Notes under the pieces: model-generated
What the model was told of the DNA's origin: nothing
The model's input: the letters and a program-made list of their open reading frames with translations, nothing else
Databases searched by the model: none
Shown here: piece after piece, positions 1-5,780 of the stretch
How the letters are laid out: every line of letters starts with the position of its first letter
Numbering within the stretch: position 1 is the stretch's first letter
Origin: CAMPJU01 sp046566095
GTDB lineage: Bacteria; Pseudomonadota; Gammaproteobacteria; Xanthomonadales; Xanthomonadaceae
Reading direction: 5' to 3'
Length of the DNA: 7,824 nucleotides
Assembly: GCA_046566095.1 (NCBI GenBank)
Contig: JBKHXI010000118.1
Location: 1 to 7,824, forward strand
Program-made: the position numbers and the translations under genes

Positions 1-13
1 CAATGCTCGGGAA

Positions 14-466
14 TCAGGCCGCTTCGGGCTCCACCACCACCTTGACCGGCGTCTCGACGTCGGCGTGCAGATGCAGCACGACCTCGTACTCGCCCACGCG
101 GCGGATCGCGCCCTCGCCCATGATCACCTCGGACTTGCCGACCTCCACGCCCTGCCGGGTCAGCGCCTCGGCGATCTCGCGTGGACCGATCGAACCGTAG
201 AGCTTGCCCTCGGTCGAGGCGTTGGCGTAGATGGTGACGCTCTTGTCCTCGAGCTGCGCCCGGCGCGCCTGCGCCTGTTCCAGCGCGGCGGTGGCCCGCG
301 CCTCGTACTCGGCGCGCCTGGCCTCGAACTCGGCCAGGTTGGCCGCGGTGGCCGGTACCGCCTTGCCCTGCGGGACCAGGAAGTTGCGGCCGTAGCCGGG
401 CTTGACGGTGACCTTGTCGCCGAGATTGCCGAGATTGGTGACCTTCTGCAGCAGGATCAGTTCCAT
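14..466 (-). CDS. rplI: 50S ribosomal protein L9
   Basis: Large-subunit ribosomal protein L9, which binds 23S rRNA near the base of the L1 stalk and helps maintain reading frame. The 150-aa product matches the usual length (149 in E. coli). It opens with MELILLQKVTNLGNLGD and continues with the glycine-rich rRNA-binding signature (KPGYGRNFLVPQGKA, residues 22-36). A long Ala/Arg/Glu-rich connecting helix spans roughly residues 41-75, and the C-terminal domain contains the typical KLYGSIGPREIAEAL stretch. The ATG is preceded by GGAG with an 8-nt spacer (CCTGGAGCAATCCCATG on the minus strand). It is the last gene of rpsF-rpsR-rplI, separated from rpsR by 117 nt that contain a strong hairpin. 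Identity is certain from the motifs; no anomaly is seen. Confidence 0.98.
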   Translation of the reverse strand: MELILLQKVTNLGNLGDKVTVKPGYGRNFLVPQGKAVPATAANLAEFEARRAEYEARATAALEQAQARRAQLEDKSVTIYANASTEGKLYGSIGPREIAEALTRQGVEVGKSEVIMGEGAIRRVGEYEVVLHLHADVETPVKVVVEPEAA

Positions 467-552
467 GGGATTGCTCCAGGTTCGTTAGCGACGCGCGCGC
501 GGCGCCGCAGCGGGATGCTGTCCGAACGGACGGTACGGCGCGACGCGCGGGA

Positions 553-575
553 CCGCGGCGGGAACGCCGCCGCGG
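553..575 (-). other. Intercistronic hairpin between rpsR and rplI
   Basis: A perfect 9-bp inverted repeat (CCGCGGCGG / CCGCCGCGG) with a 5-nt loop begins 8 nt after the rpsR stop, inside the rpsR-rplI gap. No T-run follows it on the minus strand, so it is not a canonical intrinsic terminator. It could slow 3'-to-5' decay, act as a partial attenuator, or mark a processing point setting the L9 to S18 ratio. A smaller hairpin (GTCCG-AA-CGGAC, 520-531) lies farther into the same gap. The structure is read directly from the sequence; the function is inferred. Confidence 0.5.
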
Positions 576-583
576 CCCGGGCC

Positions 584-814
584 TCAGGCCTTGTGGTTGT
601 CGGTGTACGGGATCAACGCGAGGAAGCGCGCACGCTTGACCGCGGTCGCCAGCTGGCGCTGGTAACGCGACTTGGTGCCGGTGATGCGGCTGGGCACGAT
701 CTTGCCGGTCTCGGTCAGGTACTGGCGCAGGGTGTTGAGATCCTTGTAATCGATCTCCTTGACGCCCTCGGCCGTGAACTTGCAGAACTTGCGGCGGCGG
801 AAGAACTTGGACAT
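584..814 (-). CDS. rpsR: 30S ribosomal protein S18
   Basis: Small-subunit protein S18, which binds 16S rRNA in the platform as a heterodimer with S6. The 76-aa product has the usual length (75 in E. coli). It begins with the basic MSKFFRRRKFCKF and carries the family core: the IDYKDLNTLRQYLTETGKI segment (residues 21-39), PSRITGTKSRYQRQLATAVKRAR and ALIPYT near the end. Cys11 is isolated, so the zinc-ribbon cysteines seen in some S18 paralogues are absent. The start has a strong Shine-Dalgarno sequence (CCAGGAGCACACCCATG). It lies 26 nt downstream of rpsF. There is no priB between them, unlike the enterobacterial order rpsF-priB-rpsR-rplI. Confidence 0.98.
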   Translation of the reverse strand: MSKFFRRRKFCKFTAEGVKEIDYKDLNTLRQYLTETGKIVPSRITGTKSRYQRQLATAVKRARFLALIPYTDNHKA

Positions 815-840
815 GGGTGTGCTCCTGGACGGAATGGGCT

Positions 841-1293
841 TCAGGCGGCTTCGGCGGTGTCGTCGGCGGTCTTGTCCTCGCCGTCGTCGCTGCCGTCGCC
901 GTCGCCCTCGTCGCGGCGGCGGCGCTCCCCGCGCTCGGGACGGTCGCCCCGGTCGGGCTTGTCGCCCTTCTCGTCCTTGTTCTTCATGATGTGCGACTGC
1001 TCGGTGTCGGCCTCATCGCGCTTCATCACCAGGTGCCGCAGGATCGCGTCGTTGAAGCGGAAGGTGTCGACCAGCTCGTTGAGCACGGCCTGGTCGCACT
1101 CGATGTTGAACAGCACGTAGTGGGCCTTGACCAGGTTCTCGATCGGGTAGGCCAGCATCCGGCGGCCCCAGTCCTCGAGACGGTGGATCCTGCCCTGCCC
1201 GCCCTCGATCAGCGCCTTGTAGCGCTCGATCATGGCCGGCACCTGCTCGCTCTGGTCCGGGTGGACCAGGAACACGATTTCGTAATGGCGCAT
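841..1293 (-). CDS. rpsF: 30S ribosomal protein S6 with a charged C-terminal tail
   Basis: Small-subunit protein S6, partner of S18 in the 30S platform and first gene of the operon. Residues 1 to about 100 are the ferredoxin-like S6 fold: MRHYEIVFLVHPDQSEQVPAM, then RIHRLEDWGRRMLAYPI (35-51), KAHYVLFNIEC (56-66) and a FNDAILRHLVMKRDEA block (80-95). Residues from about 101 to 150 form a low-complexity tail, first rich in Lys/Arg/Asp/Gly and then strongly acidic (DEGDGDGSDDGEDKTADD). This makes the protein longer than E. coli S6 (131 aa encoded). The ATG has an AAGGA Shine-Dalgarno sequence (CACAAGGAACCACCGATG). In E. coli, S6 is modified by addition of glutamates at the C-terminus, so an encoded acidic tail could mimic that; this is inference. 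Confidence 0.97.
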   Translation of the reverse strand: MRHYEIVFLVHPDQSEQVPAMIERYKALIEGGQGRIHRLEDWGRRMLAYPIENLVKAHYVLFNIECDQAVLNELVDTFRFNDAILRHLVMKRDEADTEQSHIMKNKDEKGDKPDRGDRPERGERRRRDEGDGDGSDDGEDKTADDTAEAA

Positions 1294-1314
1294 CGGTGGT
1301 TCCTTGTGGATGTC

Positions 1315-1341
1315 GGCCCGCGCTCGGGTGAACGCAGGGCC
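1315..1341 (-). promoter_or_regulatory. rpsF leader hairpin 3 (nearest the start codon)
   Basis: On the minus strand GGCCC, a bulged T, GCG, a 10-nt loop, CGC and GGGCC form an 8-bp stem with one bulge. It ends about 21 nt before the rpsF ATG, just upstream of the Shine-Dalgarno sequence. It is one of three consecutive hairpins in the leader. Its closeness to the ribosome binding site makes it a candidate regulatory structure. The pairing is seen directly; the regulatory role is inferred. Confidence 0.4.
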
Positions 1342-1348
1342 GGGGCAG

Positions 1349-1370
1349 CCCCCCGCGTAACGCGGTGGGG
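1349..1370 (-). promoter_or_regulatory. rpsF leader hairpin 2, candidate S6:S18 autoregulatory element
   Basis: On the minus strand CCCC, a bulged A, CCGCG, loop TTA, CGCGG and GGGG give a 9-bp stem with one bulged nucleotide. It contains CACCG, with CCG directly after the bulge. The known S6:S18 complex-binding motif in rpsF leaders of many bacteria is a conserved CCG in a bulge flanked by a stem and a hairpin. In the simplest fold here the CCG is paired rather than bulged, so the match is suggestive only. Confidence 0.35.
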
Positions 1371-1376
1371 CAAGGG

Positions 1377-1400
1377 TTCCCGGGCACCGGGCCGCGGGAA
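1377..1400 (-). promoter_or_regulatory. rpsF leader hairpin 1 (5' end of the predicted transcript)
   Basis: TTCCCG and CGGGAA form a 6-bp stem around a 12-nt GC-rich loop. The hairpin starts about 8 nt after the predicted -10 box, so it would sit at or very near the 5' end of the rpsF mRNA, where it could protect the message. The pairing is seen; the role is inferred. Confidence 0.35.
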
Positions 1401-1407
1401 GCCGGCC

Positions 1408-1436
1408 ATTGTCGCAGGATCAACGGCTTGGGACAA
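1408..1436 (-). promoter_or_regulatory. Candidate sigma70 promoter of rpsF-rpsR-rplI
   Basis: On the minus strand the -35 candidate TTGTCC (1431-1436; 4 of 6 consensus bases) is followed by exactly 17 nt and the -10 candidate GACAAT (1408-1413; 4 of 6). Transcription would begin near 1400, giving a leader of roughly 107 nt before rpsF. The position suits a strong ribosomal-protein promoter in the 177-nt gap after the upstream gene. It is predicted from sequence only. Confidence 0.5.
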
Positions 1437-1440
1437 GCCG
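1424..1440 (-). terminator. Terminator-like hairpin after the DUF885 gene, overlapping the rpsF -35 box
   Basis: CGGCTTG-TCC-CAAGCCG is a perfect 7-bp stem with a 3-nt loop, starting about 30 nt after the stop of the DUF885-family gene on the same strand. The following bases are TTGATCC, a poor U-tract, so any termination would be weak or factor-assisted. Its left arm and loop contain the TTGTCC proposed as the rpsF -35 element, so the terminator-like structure and the promoter share DNA. Confidence 0.3.
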
Positions 1441-1470
1441 GGAGCCGGCGCCCCCTGCATCGGCGTGCCG

Positions 1471-3285
1471 TCAGTTGCGGGCGGCCTTCCGGGCGGCGAT
1501 CCAGTCGAGCATGTGCCGTTCCAGCGTGGCCAGCGGCACCGAGCCGGTCGCCAGGACCGCATCGTTGAAGTCGCGCAGGTCGAAGGCATCCCCGAGCTCG
1601 CGCTCGCCGCGCTCGCGCAGCTCCGAGATCTTGAGCTGGCCGATCTTGTAGGCCAGCGCCTGGCCGGGCCAGCCGATGTAGCGGTCGATCTCGTTGGTCA
1701 CGTCCTGCTCGGTCTTGGGCGCGTTGGCCATGAAATAGTCGATCGCCCGCTGCCGGCTCCAGCCCTTGCTGTGCATGCCGGTGTCGACCACCAGCCGCAC
1801 CGCCCGCCACATGTCGTAGGCCAGCTGGCCCATGCGGTCGTAGGGGTCGTCGTACAGGCCCATGTCGTAGCCCAGGCGCTCGGCGTACAGCGCCCAGCCC
1901 TCACCGTAGGCGGTGAAGTAGCCCACCCGGCGGAACATCGGCACCTCGGGCAACTCCATCGCCCGCGCGAACTGGAAATGATGGCCCGGCACCGCCTCGT
2001 GCAGGCTCAGCGCCATCATCTCCCACTTCGGCCGCACCTCCGGCCGGTACAGGTTGACGTAGTAGTAGCCGGCGCGGCTGCCGTCGACCGCGCCGGGCTG
2101 GTAATAGGCGGTGGTGGTGTCCGGGGCGATGTTGTCCGGGATCGGGCGGATGCCGTAGGGCAGGCGCGGGATGGTCCGGAAGACCTTGACCAGCTCCGGG
2201 TCGATCACGCGCGACATCGCCCGATAGGCGGTCAGCAGCGCCTCCGGCGAGTCGTAAAAGAACTTCGGGTCGGTGCGCAGGTGCGCGAAGAAGGCCGCCA
2301 GGTCGCCCTCGAAGCCGACCTCCTCGCGCACCTGTTCCATTTCCGCGCGGATCCGCGCGACCTCGCGCAGGCCGATTTCATGCACCTGGTCCGCGGTCAG
2401 GTCGGTGGTGGTGAACTGGCCGACCAGGAAGTCGTAGTAGGCCTTGCCGTCGGGCAGGTCGGCCGCGGCGATGGTCGTACGGGTGCCGGGCAGGTATTCC
2501 CGGGTGAAGAAGCGCGCGAACTCGCGGTAGGCCGGGACCACGTGCTCGCGGATCGCCGCCTCGCCCTCGGCGCGCAGCCGCGCCTGTTCGGCCGCCGGGA
2601 TGCCGTCGGGAAACTTGCGCAGCGGCTTGTGGAACGGGCTCTGCGCGGGGTCGTCCACGATCTGCGCCTGGATCTGCCCGGTCACCCGCTCCATCAGCAC
2701 CCGCGGCGGGGTGTTGCCGGCGGCCAGACCGGCGCGCATCAGTTCCGTGGTCTGCGCGACCAGGGCCGGCAGCGCGCGCAGCCGCGCGATCCAGTCCTCG
2801 TAGTCCTTCGCCTCGGCGAACGGCAGCACCTCGGCGATGTTCTCGGCGTTCTGGATGCCGCCGCGCTGGCTGACCGGGCGCTGCCATTCGTCGTATTTCT
2901 GCCGCTCGATCGCGCGCTCGAGCTGCCAGGCGAACACGTCGTAGCTCAGCCGGTCCTGCTCGGACAGCGCATCGCGGTCGATCGCGCGCAGCCTGGCCAG
3001 GGCCTGCCGGTCGGCGGCCTGGCGGGCCCGGATCGCGGACAAGCGCAGGTCGGTCCAGCGGTCGTTGTAGCGCTTGTCGCCGCGGTAGCTGGCGGTTTCC
3101 GGGCTCTCACGCAGCGACCGTTCCCACTCCTGGTCGAACAGCCGGTGCAGGGCCGCGGCGGCGTCCCCGGGCTGGGTCGACCGGGTCTGGGCATGGGCCG
3201 GGGTCAGCAGCAGGAAGGCCGCCAGCAGCACGCCGGGCAGGCCCGCGGCCATCGCGGTCGCGGCGCATCGCAGGTTGCGGATCAT
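1471..3285 (-). CDS. Exported DUF885-family protein, putative zinc-metallopeptidase
   Basis: A 604-aa protein of the DUF885 family, which is widespread and mostly uncharacterised. Residues 1-32 are a signal peptide: basic n-region MIRNLRCAA, a hydrophobic Ala/Leu core, and a probable cleavage site after the TPAHA motif. The mature protein is therefore probably periplasmic. The motif HEAVPGHH (429-436), a variant of the zinc-binding HExxH pattern, is followed by EGWALYAE (462-469). Both are hallmarks of the family and plausible metal ligands, which suggests a hydrolase such as a peptidase; the substrate is unknown. The ATG at 3285 is chosen over an upstream in-frame ATG (3462) because it yields the signal peptide and has GGAAG 9 nt upstream; the longer start adds an Arg-rich, non-homologous-looking leader that would bury the signal sequence. 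It is probably a single-gene transcript. Confidence 0.9.
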   Translation of the reverse strand: MIRNLRCAATAMAAGLPGVLLAAFLLLTPAHAQTRSTQPGDAAAALHRLFDQEWERSLRESPETASYRGDKRYNDRWTDLRLSAIRARQAADRQALARLRAIDRDALSEQDRLSYDVFAWQLERAIERQKYDEWQRPVSQRGGIQNAENIAEVLPFAEAKDYEDWIARLRALPALVAQTTELMRAGLAAGNTPPRVLMERVTGQIQAQIVDDPAQSPFHKPLRKFPDGIPAAEQARLRAEGEAAIREHVVPAYREFARFFTREYLPGTRTTIAAADLPDGKAYYDFLVGQFTTTDLTADQVHEIGLREVARIRAEMEQVREEVGFEGDLAAFFAHLRTDPKFFYDSPEALLTAYRAMSRVIDPELVKVFRTIPRLPYGIRPIPDNIAPDTTTAYYQPGAVDGSRAGYYYVNLYRPEVRPKWEMMALSLHEAVPGHHFQFARAMELPEVPMFRRVGYFTAYGEGWALYAERLGYDMGLYDDPYDRMGQLAYDMWRAVRLVVDTGMHSKGWSRQRAIDYFMANAPKTEQDVTNEIDRYIGWPGQALAYKIGQLKISELRERGERELGDAFDLRDFNDAVLATGSVPLATLERHMLDWIAARKAARN

Positions 3286-3313
3286 GGCATCGTGCTTCCC
3301 GTGGAAAGCGCCG

Positions 3314-3319
3314 ATCTTA
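3314..3319 (-). promoter_or_regulatory. Candidate -10 box for the DUF885 gene
   Basis: TAAGAT on the minus strand matches TATAAT at 4 of 6 positions and lies 28 nt before the chosen ATG. The predicted leader would be about 22 nt and include the GGAAG Shine-Dalgarno sequence. No convincing -35 hexamer is seen at 16-18 nt spacing, so this is weak support. Confidence 0.3.
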
Positions 3320-3356
3320 GCGCCTCGCCTCCGGAGCGCACAGGCACGCGCACGGC

Positions 3357-3380
3357 GGGCAGGACGCACACGGTCCGCCC
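3357..3380 (-). other. Hairpin downstream of the 101-aa hypothetical gene
   Basis: On the minus strand GGGCGGAC, a 7-nt loop, GTCC, a bulged T and GCCC form an 8-bp stem with one bulge. It begins about 17 nt after the stop at 3398. It lacks a T-run, so it may be a weak or factor-dependent terminator or a 3'-end stabiliser separating this gene from the DUF885 gene. Structure seen, function inferred. Confidence 0.25.
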
Positions 3381-3397
3381 CTGGCCCGGATTGCGGC

Positions 3398-3703
3398 TCA
3401 ATGCACGTCGGAACTGCGGAAATGCTCGAACACAGGGTTCTCGTGCAGGTCGCCCGCCGCATCCAGCAGCGCGTACTGGTGCCGGTCCGGATCGCACAGC
3501 ACCGCGACCGGCGGCTGCGGCGGGTTGTGCCGGACGAACTTGAGATACCAGCCGAAGCGTTCGAGCGCGATCAGGGCCGCCAGCTGCTCGATGTTGAGCC
3601 GTTTCTTCAGCTCGTGCGCCGGCGGCGGATCCGCGCGGCGCCGCTCACCGTCCGTGCGGTGCGCGGGCGCGCTGTGCGCAGGTGAAACCGAAGCCTGTGC
3701 CAT
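3398..3703 (-). CDS. Conserved-looking 101-aa protein of unknown function
   Basis: I cannot assign a function. From the ATG at 3703 the product is 101 aa. Residues 1-30 are polar and Ala/Pro/Arg-rich, probably disordered. Residues 31-98 look folded: a basic helix ELKKRLNIEQLAALIALERFGW (31-52), then LKFVRHNPPQPPVAVLCDPD and YALLDAAGDLHENPVF, an alternating pattern suggesting a few beta strands. There is no signal peptide or membrane segment. The pattern LERFGWxLKFVR followed by PVAV and YALLD resembles small proteins I recall from xanthomonads and pseudomonads; that is memory, not a search. The reading frame is open up to 3949, but the chosen ATG has a GGGGGT Shine-Dalgarno-like sequence 7 nt upstream. 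An alternative ATG at 3751 would add MIGLSWPLALASGVTH. It lies 106 nt after iscA on the same strand and may be co-transcribed with it. Confidence 0.75.
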   Translation of the reverse strand: MAQASVSPAHSAPAHRTDGERRRADPPPAHELKKRLNIEQLAALIALERFGWYLKFVRHNPPQPPVAVLCDPDRHQYALLDAAGDLHENPVFEHFRSSDVH

Positions 3704-3809
3704 GTGCGTTACCCCCGAGGCCAATGCGAGCGGCCAGGAAAGCCCGATCATCGTGGGCCGTGGGGTGAGCGAGCGGTGAAGAAGTCGCGGAACTGCGGGC
3801 CGGCCGTAT

Positions 3810-4142
3810 TCAGGCGGCCTGGATGGTGAAGCTCTCGCCGCAGCCGCAGGCCTCGACGATGTTCGGGTTCTCGAACACGAACTGCTCGCCCAGGCCGTGC
3901 CGGCGGAAGTCGATCCGGGTGCCGTCGACCAGCGGCAGGCTGACCGCATCGACGAAGATGCGCACGCCCTCGTGCTCGAACACGGTGTCGCCCTCGCGCC
4001 GGTCGCGCGCCAGGTCGGCGACGTGCTGCCAGCCCGAGCAGCCGGCCTTGCTGACGCCGAAGCGCAGCCCGAGCGCGGCCGGATCCTCGGCGAGGAAGCG
4101 GCGGACGCGTTCGAGCGCGGCGGGAGCGAGGGTGACGGCCAT
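3810..4142 (-). CDS. iscA: A-type iron-sulfur cluster carrier (IscA/HesB family)
   Basis: A 110-aa A-type carrier that receives Fe-S clusters or iron from the scaffold and delivers them to apo-proteins in the cytoplasm. The three ligand cysteines fall at Cys35 (SKAGCSGW), Cys99 and Cys101 (EACGCGESF), exactly the numbering of E. coli IscA. The family core GLRFGVSKAGCSGW, VFVDAVSLPLVDGTRIDF-like region and NPNIVEACGCGESF is present. CGCGESF favours IscA/SufA over ErpA. The start at 4142 has GGAG 5 nt upstream (CCGGAGTACCGATG) and gives the standard length, although the frame stays open farther upstream. No iscS, iscU, hscBA or suf gene is adjacent, so this is a stand-alone copy. A perfect TATAAT lies upstream. 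The exact orthology (IscA versus another A-type paralogue) is less certain than the family. Confidence 0.93.
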   Translation of the reverse strand: MAVTLAPAALERVRRFLAEDPAALGLRFGVSKAGCSGWQHVADLARDRREGDTVFEHEGVRIFVDAVSLPLVDGTRIDFRRHGLGEQFVFENPNIVEACGCGESFTIQAA

Positions 4143-4175
4143 CGGTACTCCGGATTCGGCCTGTTCGGCCCGTCG

Positions 4176-4181
4176 ATTATA
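4176..4181 (-). promoter_or_regulatory. Candidate iscA -10 box (TATAAT)
   Basis: A perfect TATAAT on the minus strand, 33 nt before the iscA ATG, stands out in this GC-rich context. It predicts a leader of about 27 nt. At 17-nt spacing the -35 position reads CGGCGG, a poor match, so an activator may be needed or recognition may rest on the -10 box. The palindrome at 4209-4247 lies only a few bases upstream of that position. Confidence 0.5.
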
Positions 4182-4208
4182 CGGCGATGCGACGGGCGCC
4201 GCCGCCCC

Positions 4209-4247
4209 GCCCCTGTCGTCCCGAGCGCAGCGAGGGACGACAGGGGC
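4209..4247. repeat. Palindromic intergenic repeat in the iscA/asnS divergent gap
   Basis: A perfect 14-bp inverted repeat whose inner 13 bp are CCCCTGTCGTCCC and GGGACGACAGGGG, around the 11-nt centre GAGCGCAGCGA. The motif GTCGTCCCGAGCGCAGCGAGGGAC resembles a family of dispersed repeats (GTCATCCCGAGCGCAGCGAGGGA-like) that I recall seeing in intergenic DNA of many bacteria. There is one copy here, between divergent genes rather than after a gene, so it is not acting as a terminator for either neighbour. The inverted repeat is seen; membership of a dispersed family is recollection. Confidence 0.6.
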
Positions 4248-4329
4248 TGCGCCGTCCGGCGTTCCGGCGGCCATGTCCCGGGGGCGGACCGCAGCCGCCG
4301 GCGCGCTGCGCCCGGGTCGGCGGGGGCGG

Positions 4330-4335
4330 TAGACT
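4330..4335 (+). promoter_or_regulatory. Weak candidate -10 box for asnS
   Basis: TAGACT lies 42 nt before the asnS ATG and matches the TANNNT pattern (4 of 6 to TATAAT). The -35 position at 17 nt spacing reads TGCGCC, a poor match. It is the best candidate in the region but weakly supported. Confidence 0.25.
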
Positions 4336-4377
4336 TGCCGGCTCCGACACGGGCCCGACCGGGCGAGGAAGCAAGGC

Positions 4378-5778
4378 ATGACGGTGGTCAGCGTCCAGCA
4401 GGCGCTCGCGGGCAAGGTCCCCGTGGGCGGCGAGGTCACGGTCCGCGGCTGGGTGCGCACCCGGCGCGACTCCAAGGCCGGGCTGTCCTTCGTCAACGTC
4501 AGCGACGGCTCGGCGTTCGCGCCGATCCAGGTGGTCGCCCCGTCCAGCCTGCCCAACTACGAATCCGAGGTGAAGCACCTGACCGCCGGCTGCGCGGTGG
4601 TGGCGCGCGGCGAGCTGGTGCCCTCGCAGGGCCAGGGGCAGTCGTTCGAGGTGCGCGCCGAATCGATCGAGGTGGTCGGCTGGGTCGAGGACCCGGAGAC
4701 CTACCCGATCCAGCCCAAGGCCCACTCGCTGGAATTCCTGCGCGAGGTGGCGCACCTGCGCCCGCGCACCAACCTGTTCGGCGCGGTCGCCCGGATCCGC
4801 CACTGCCTGGCGATGGCGGTGCACCGGTTCTTCCATGAGCGCGGCTTCTACTGGGTCAACACCCCGATCGTCTCGACCTCCGACGCCGAGGGCGCCGGGC
4901 AGATGTTCCGGGTCTCGACCCTGGACCTGGCCAACCTGCCGCGCGCCGCCGACGGCTCGGTGGACTTCACCCGCGACTTCTTCGGCAAGGAGACCTTCCT
5001 GACGGTCTCCGGCCAGCTCAACGTCGAGGCCTACTGCCTGGCGCTGAGCAAGGTGTATACCTTCGGCCCGACCTTCCGCGCCGAGAACTCCAACACCCCG
5101 CGCCATCTCGCCGAGTTCTGGATGATCGAGCCGGAGGTCGCCTTCGCCGACCTGGACGCGATCGCGGAGTTGTCGGAGGACTTCCTGAAATACCTGTTCC
5201 GCGCCGTGCTCGACGAGCGCGGCGACGACATGGCGTTCATCGCCGAGCGCGTGCAGAAGGACGCGGCGACCCGGCTGGAGGCCTTCGTCAACGCGCCGTT
5301 CGAGCGGATCGACTACGGCGACGCCATCGCCCTGCTGCAGCAGTCCGGCCAGAAGTTCGAGTTCCCGGTGGAATGGGGCCTGGACCTGCAGACCGAGCAC
5401 GAACGCTGGCTGACCGAACAGCACGTCGGCCGCCCGGTGGTGGTCGCCAACTACCCCGAGCACATCAAGGCGTTCTACATGCGCCTGAACGAGGACGGGA
5501 AGACCGTGGCGGCGATGGACGTGCTGGCGCCGGGGATCGGCGAGATCATCGGCGGATCGCAGCGCGAGGAACGGCTGGACCTGCTCGACGCGCGCATCGC
5601 CCAGTTCGGCCTGGACGCCGGCCACTACCAGTGGTACCGCGACCTGCGCCGCTACGGCACGGTGCCGCACGCCGGCTTCGGGCTTGGCTTCGAGCGGCTG
5701 GTGGTCTACGTCGCCGGCCTGTCCAACATCCGCGACGCGATCCCCTACCCGCGCGCGCCCGGCCTGGCGGAGTACTGA
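4378..5778 (+). CDS. asnS: Asparaginyl-tRNA synthetase
   Basis: Class IIb aminoacyl-tRNA synthetase that attaches asparagine to tRNA-Asn using ATP. The 466-aa length equals that of E. coli AsnRS. Residues about 20-95 are the OB-fold anticodon-binding domain (VTVRGWVRTRRDSK, SFVNVSDGS). The catalytic domain follows, with TNLFGAVARIRHCLAMAVHRF near motif 1, SGQLNVEAYCLALSKVYTFGPTF leading into motif 2 (FRAENSNTPRHLAEFWMIEPE, 233-253), and motif 3 GFGLGFERLVVY (433-444), whose Arg440 is the class II ATP-binding arginine. The AENSNT signature separates AsnRS from AspRS. The ATG has GAGG about 9 nt upstream. It is the first gene of a tightly packed run: the next start codon lies 2 nt after its stop. 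Confidence 0.98.
   Translation: MTVVSVQQALAGKVPVGGEVTVRGWVRTRRDSKAGLSFVNVSDGSAFAPIQVVAPSSLPNYESEVKHLTAGCAVVARGELVPSQGQGQSFEVRAESIEVVGWVEDPETYPIQPKAHSLEFLREVAHLRPRTNLFGAVARIRHCLAMAVHRFFHERGFYWVNTPIVSTSDAEGAGQMFRVSTLDLANLPRAADGSVDFTRDFFGKETFLTVSGQLNVEAYCLALSKVYTFGPTFRAENSNTPRHLAEFWMIEPEVAFADLDAIAELSEDFLKYLFRAVLDERGDDMAFIAERVQKDAATRLEAFVNAPFERIDYGDAIALLQQSGQKFEFPVEWGLDLQTEHERWLTEQHVGRPVVVANYPEHIKAFYMRLNEDGKTVAAMDVLAPGIGEIIGGSQREERLDLLDARIAQFGLDAGHYQWYRDLRRYGTVPHAGFGLGFERLVVYVAGLSNIRDAIPYPRAPGLAEY
5769..5772 (+). promoter_or_regulatory. Ribosome binding site for the GTG-start membrane protein, inside asnS
   Basis: GGAG lies within the last codons of asnS, 8 nt before GTG at 5781. It supports GTG as the start of the two-TM protein and implies that ribosomes finishing asnS feed the next gene. 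No ATG in that frame gives a sensible protein. Confidence 0.55.
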
Positions 5779-5780
5779 GG

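Noticed and set aside
467..583. A possible priB or small gene in the rpsR-rplI gap
   Set aside because: Only 117 nt, dominated by hairpins, with no plausible coding frame. The 26-nt rpsF-rpsR gap, where priB sits in enterobacteria, is also empty.
3286..3462. An upstream ATG (3462) that would add 59 residues to the DUF885 protein
   Set aside because: The extension is Arg/Cys-rich and overlaps the downstream end of the neighbouring gene at 3398. It would place the signal peptide internally; the ATG at 3285 has a ribosome binding site and a proper signal sequence.
817..3543. A 908-codon open frame on the plus strand across rpsF and the DUF885 gene
   Set aside because: It lies antisense to two clearly real genes, has low-complexity Val/Leu/Arg/Gly-rich composition and no recognisable domain. 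Very high GC with strong third-position bias routinely opens such antisense frames.
4143..4556. An N-terminal extension of the IscA frame up to 4556
   Set aside because: It would run through the intergenic palindrome and into asnS; the 110-aa form matches family length and cysteine numbering and has its own ribosome binding site.
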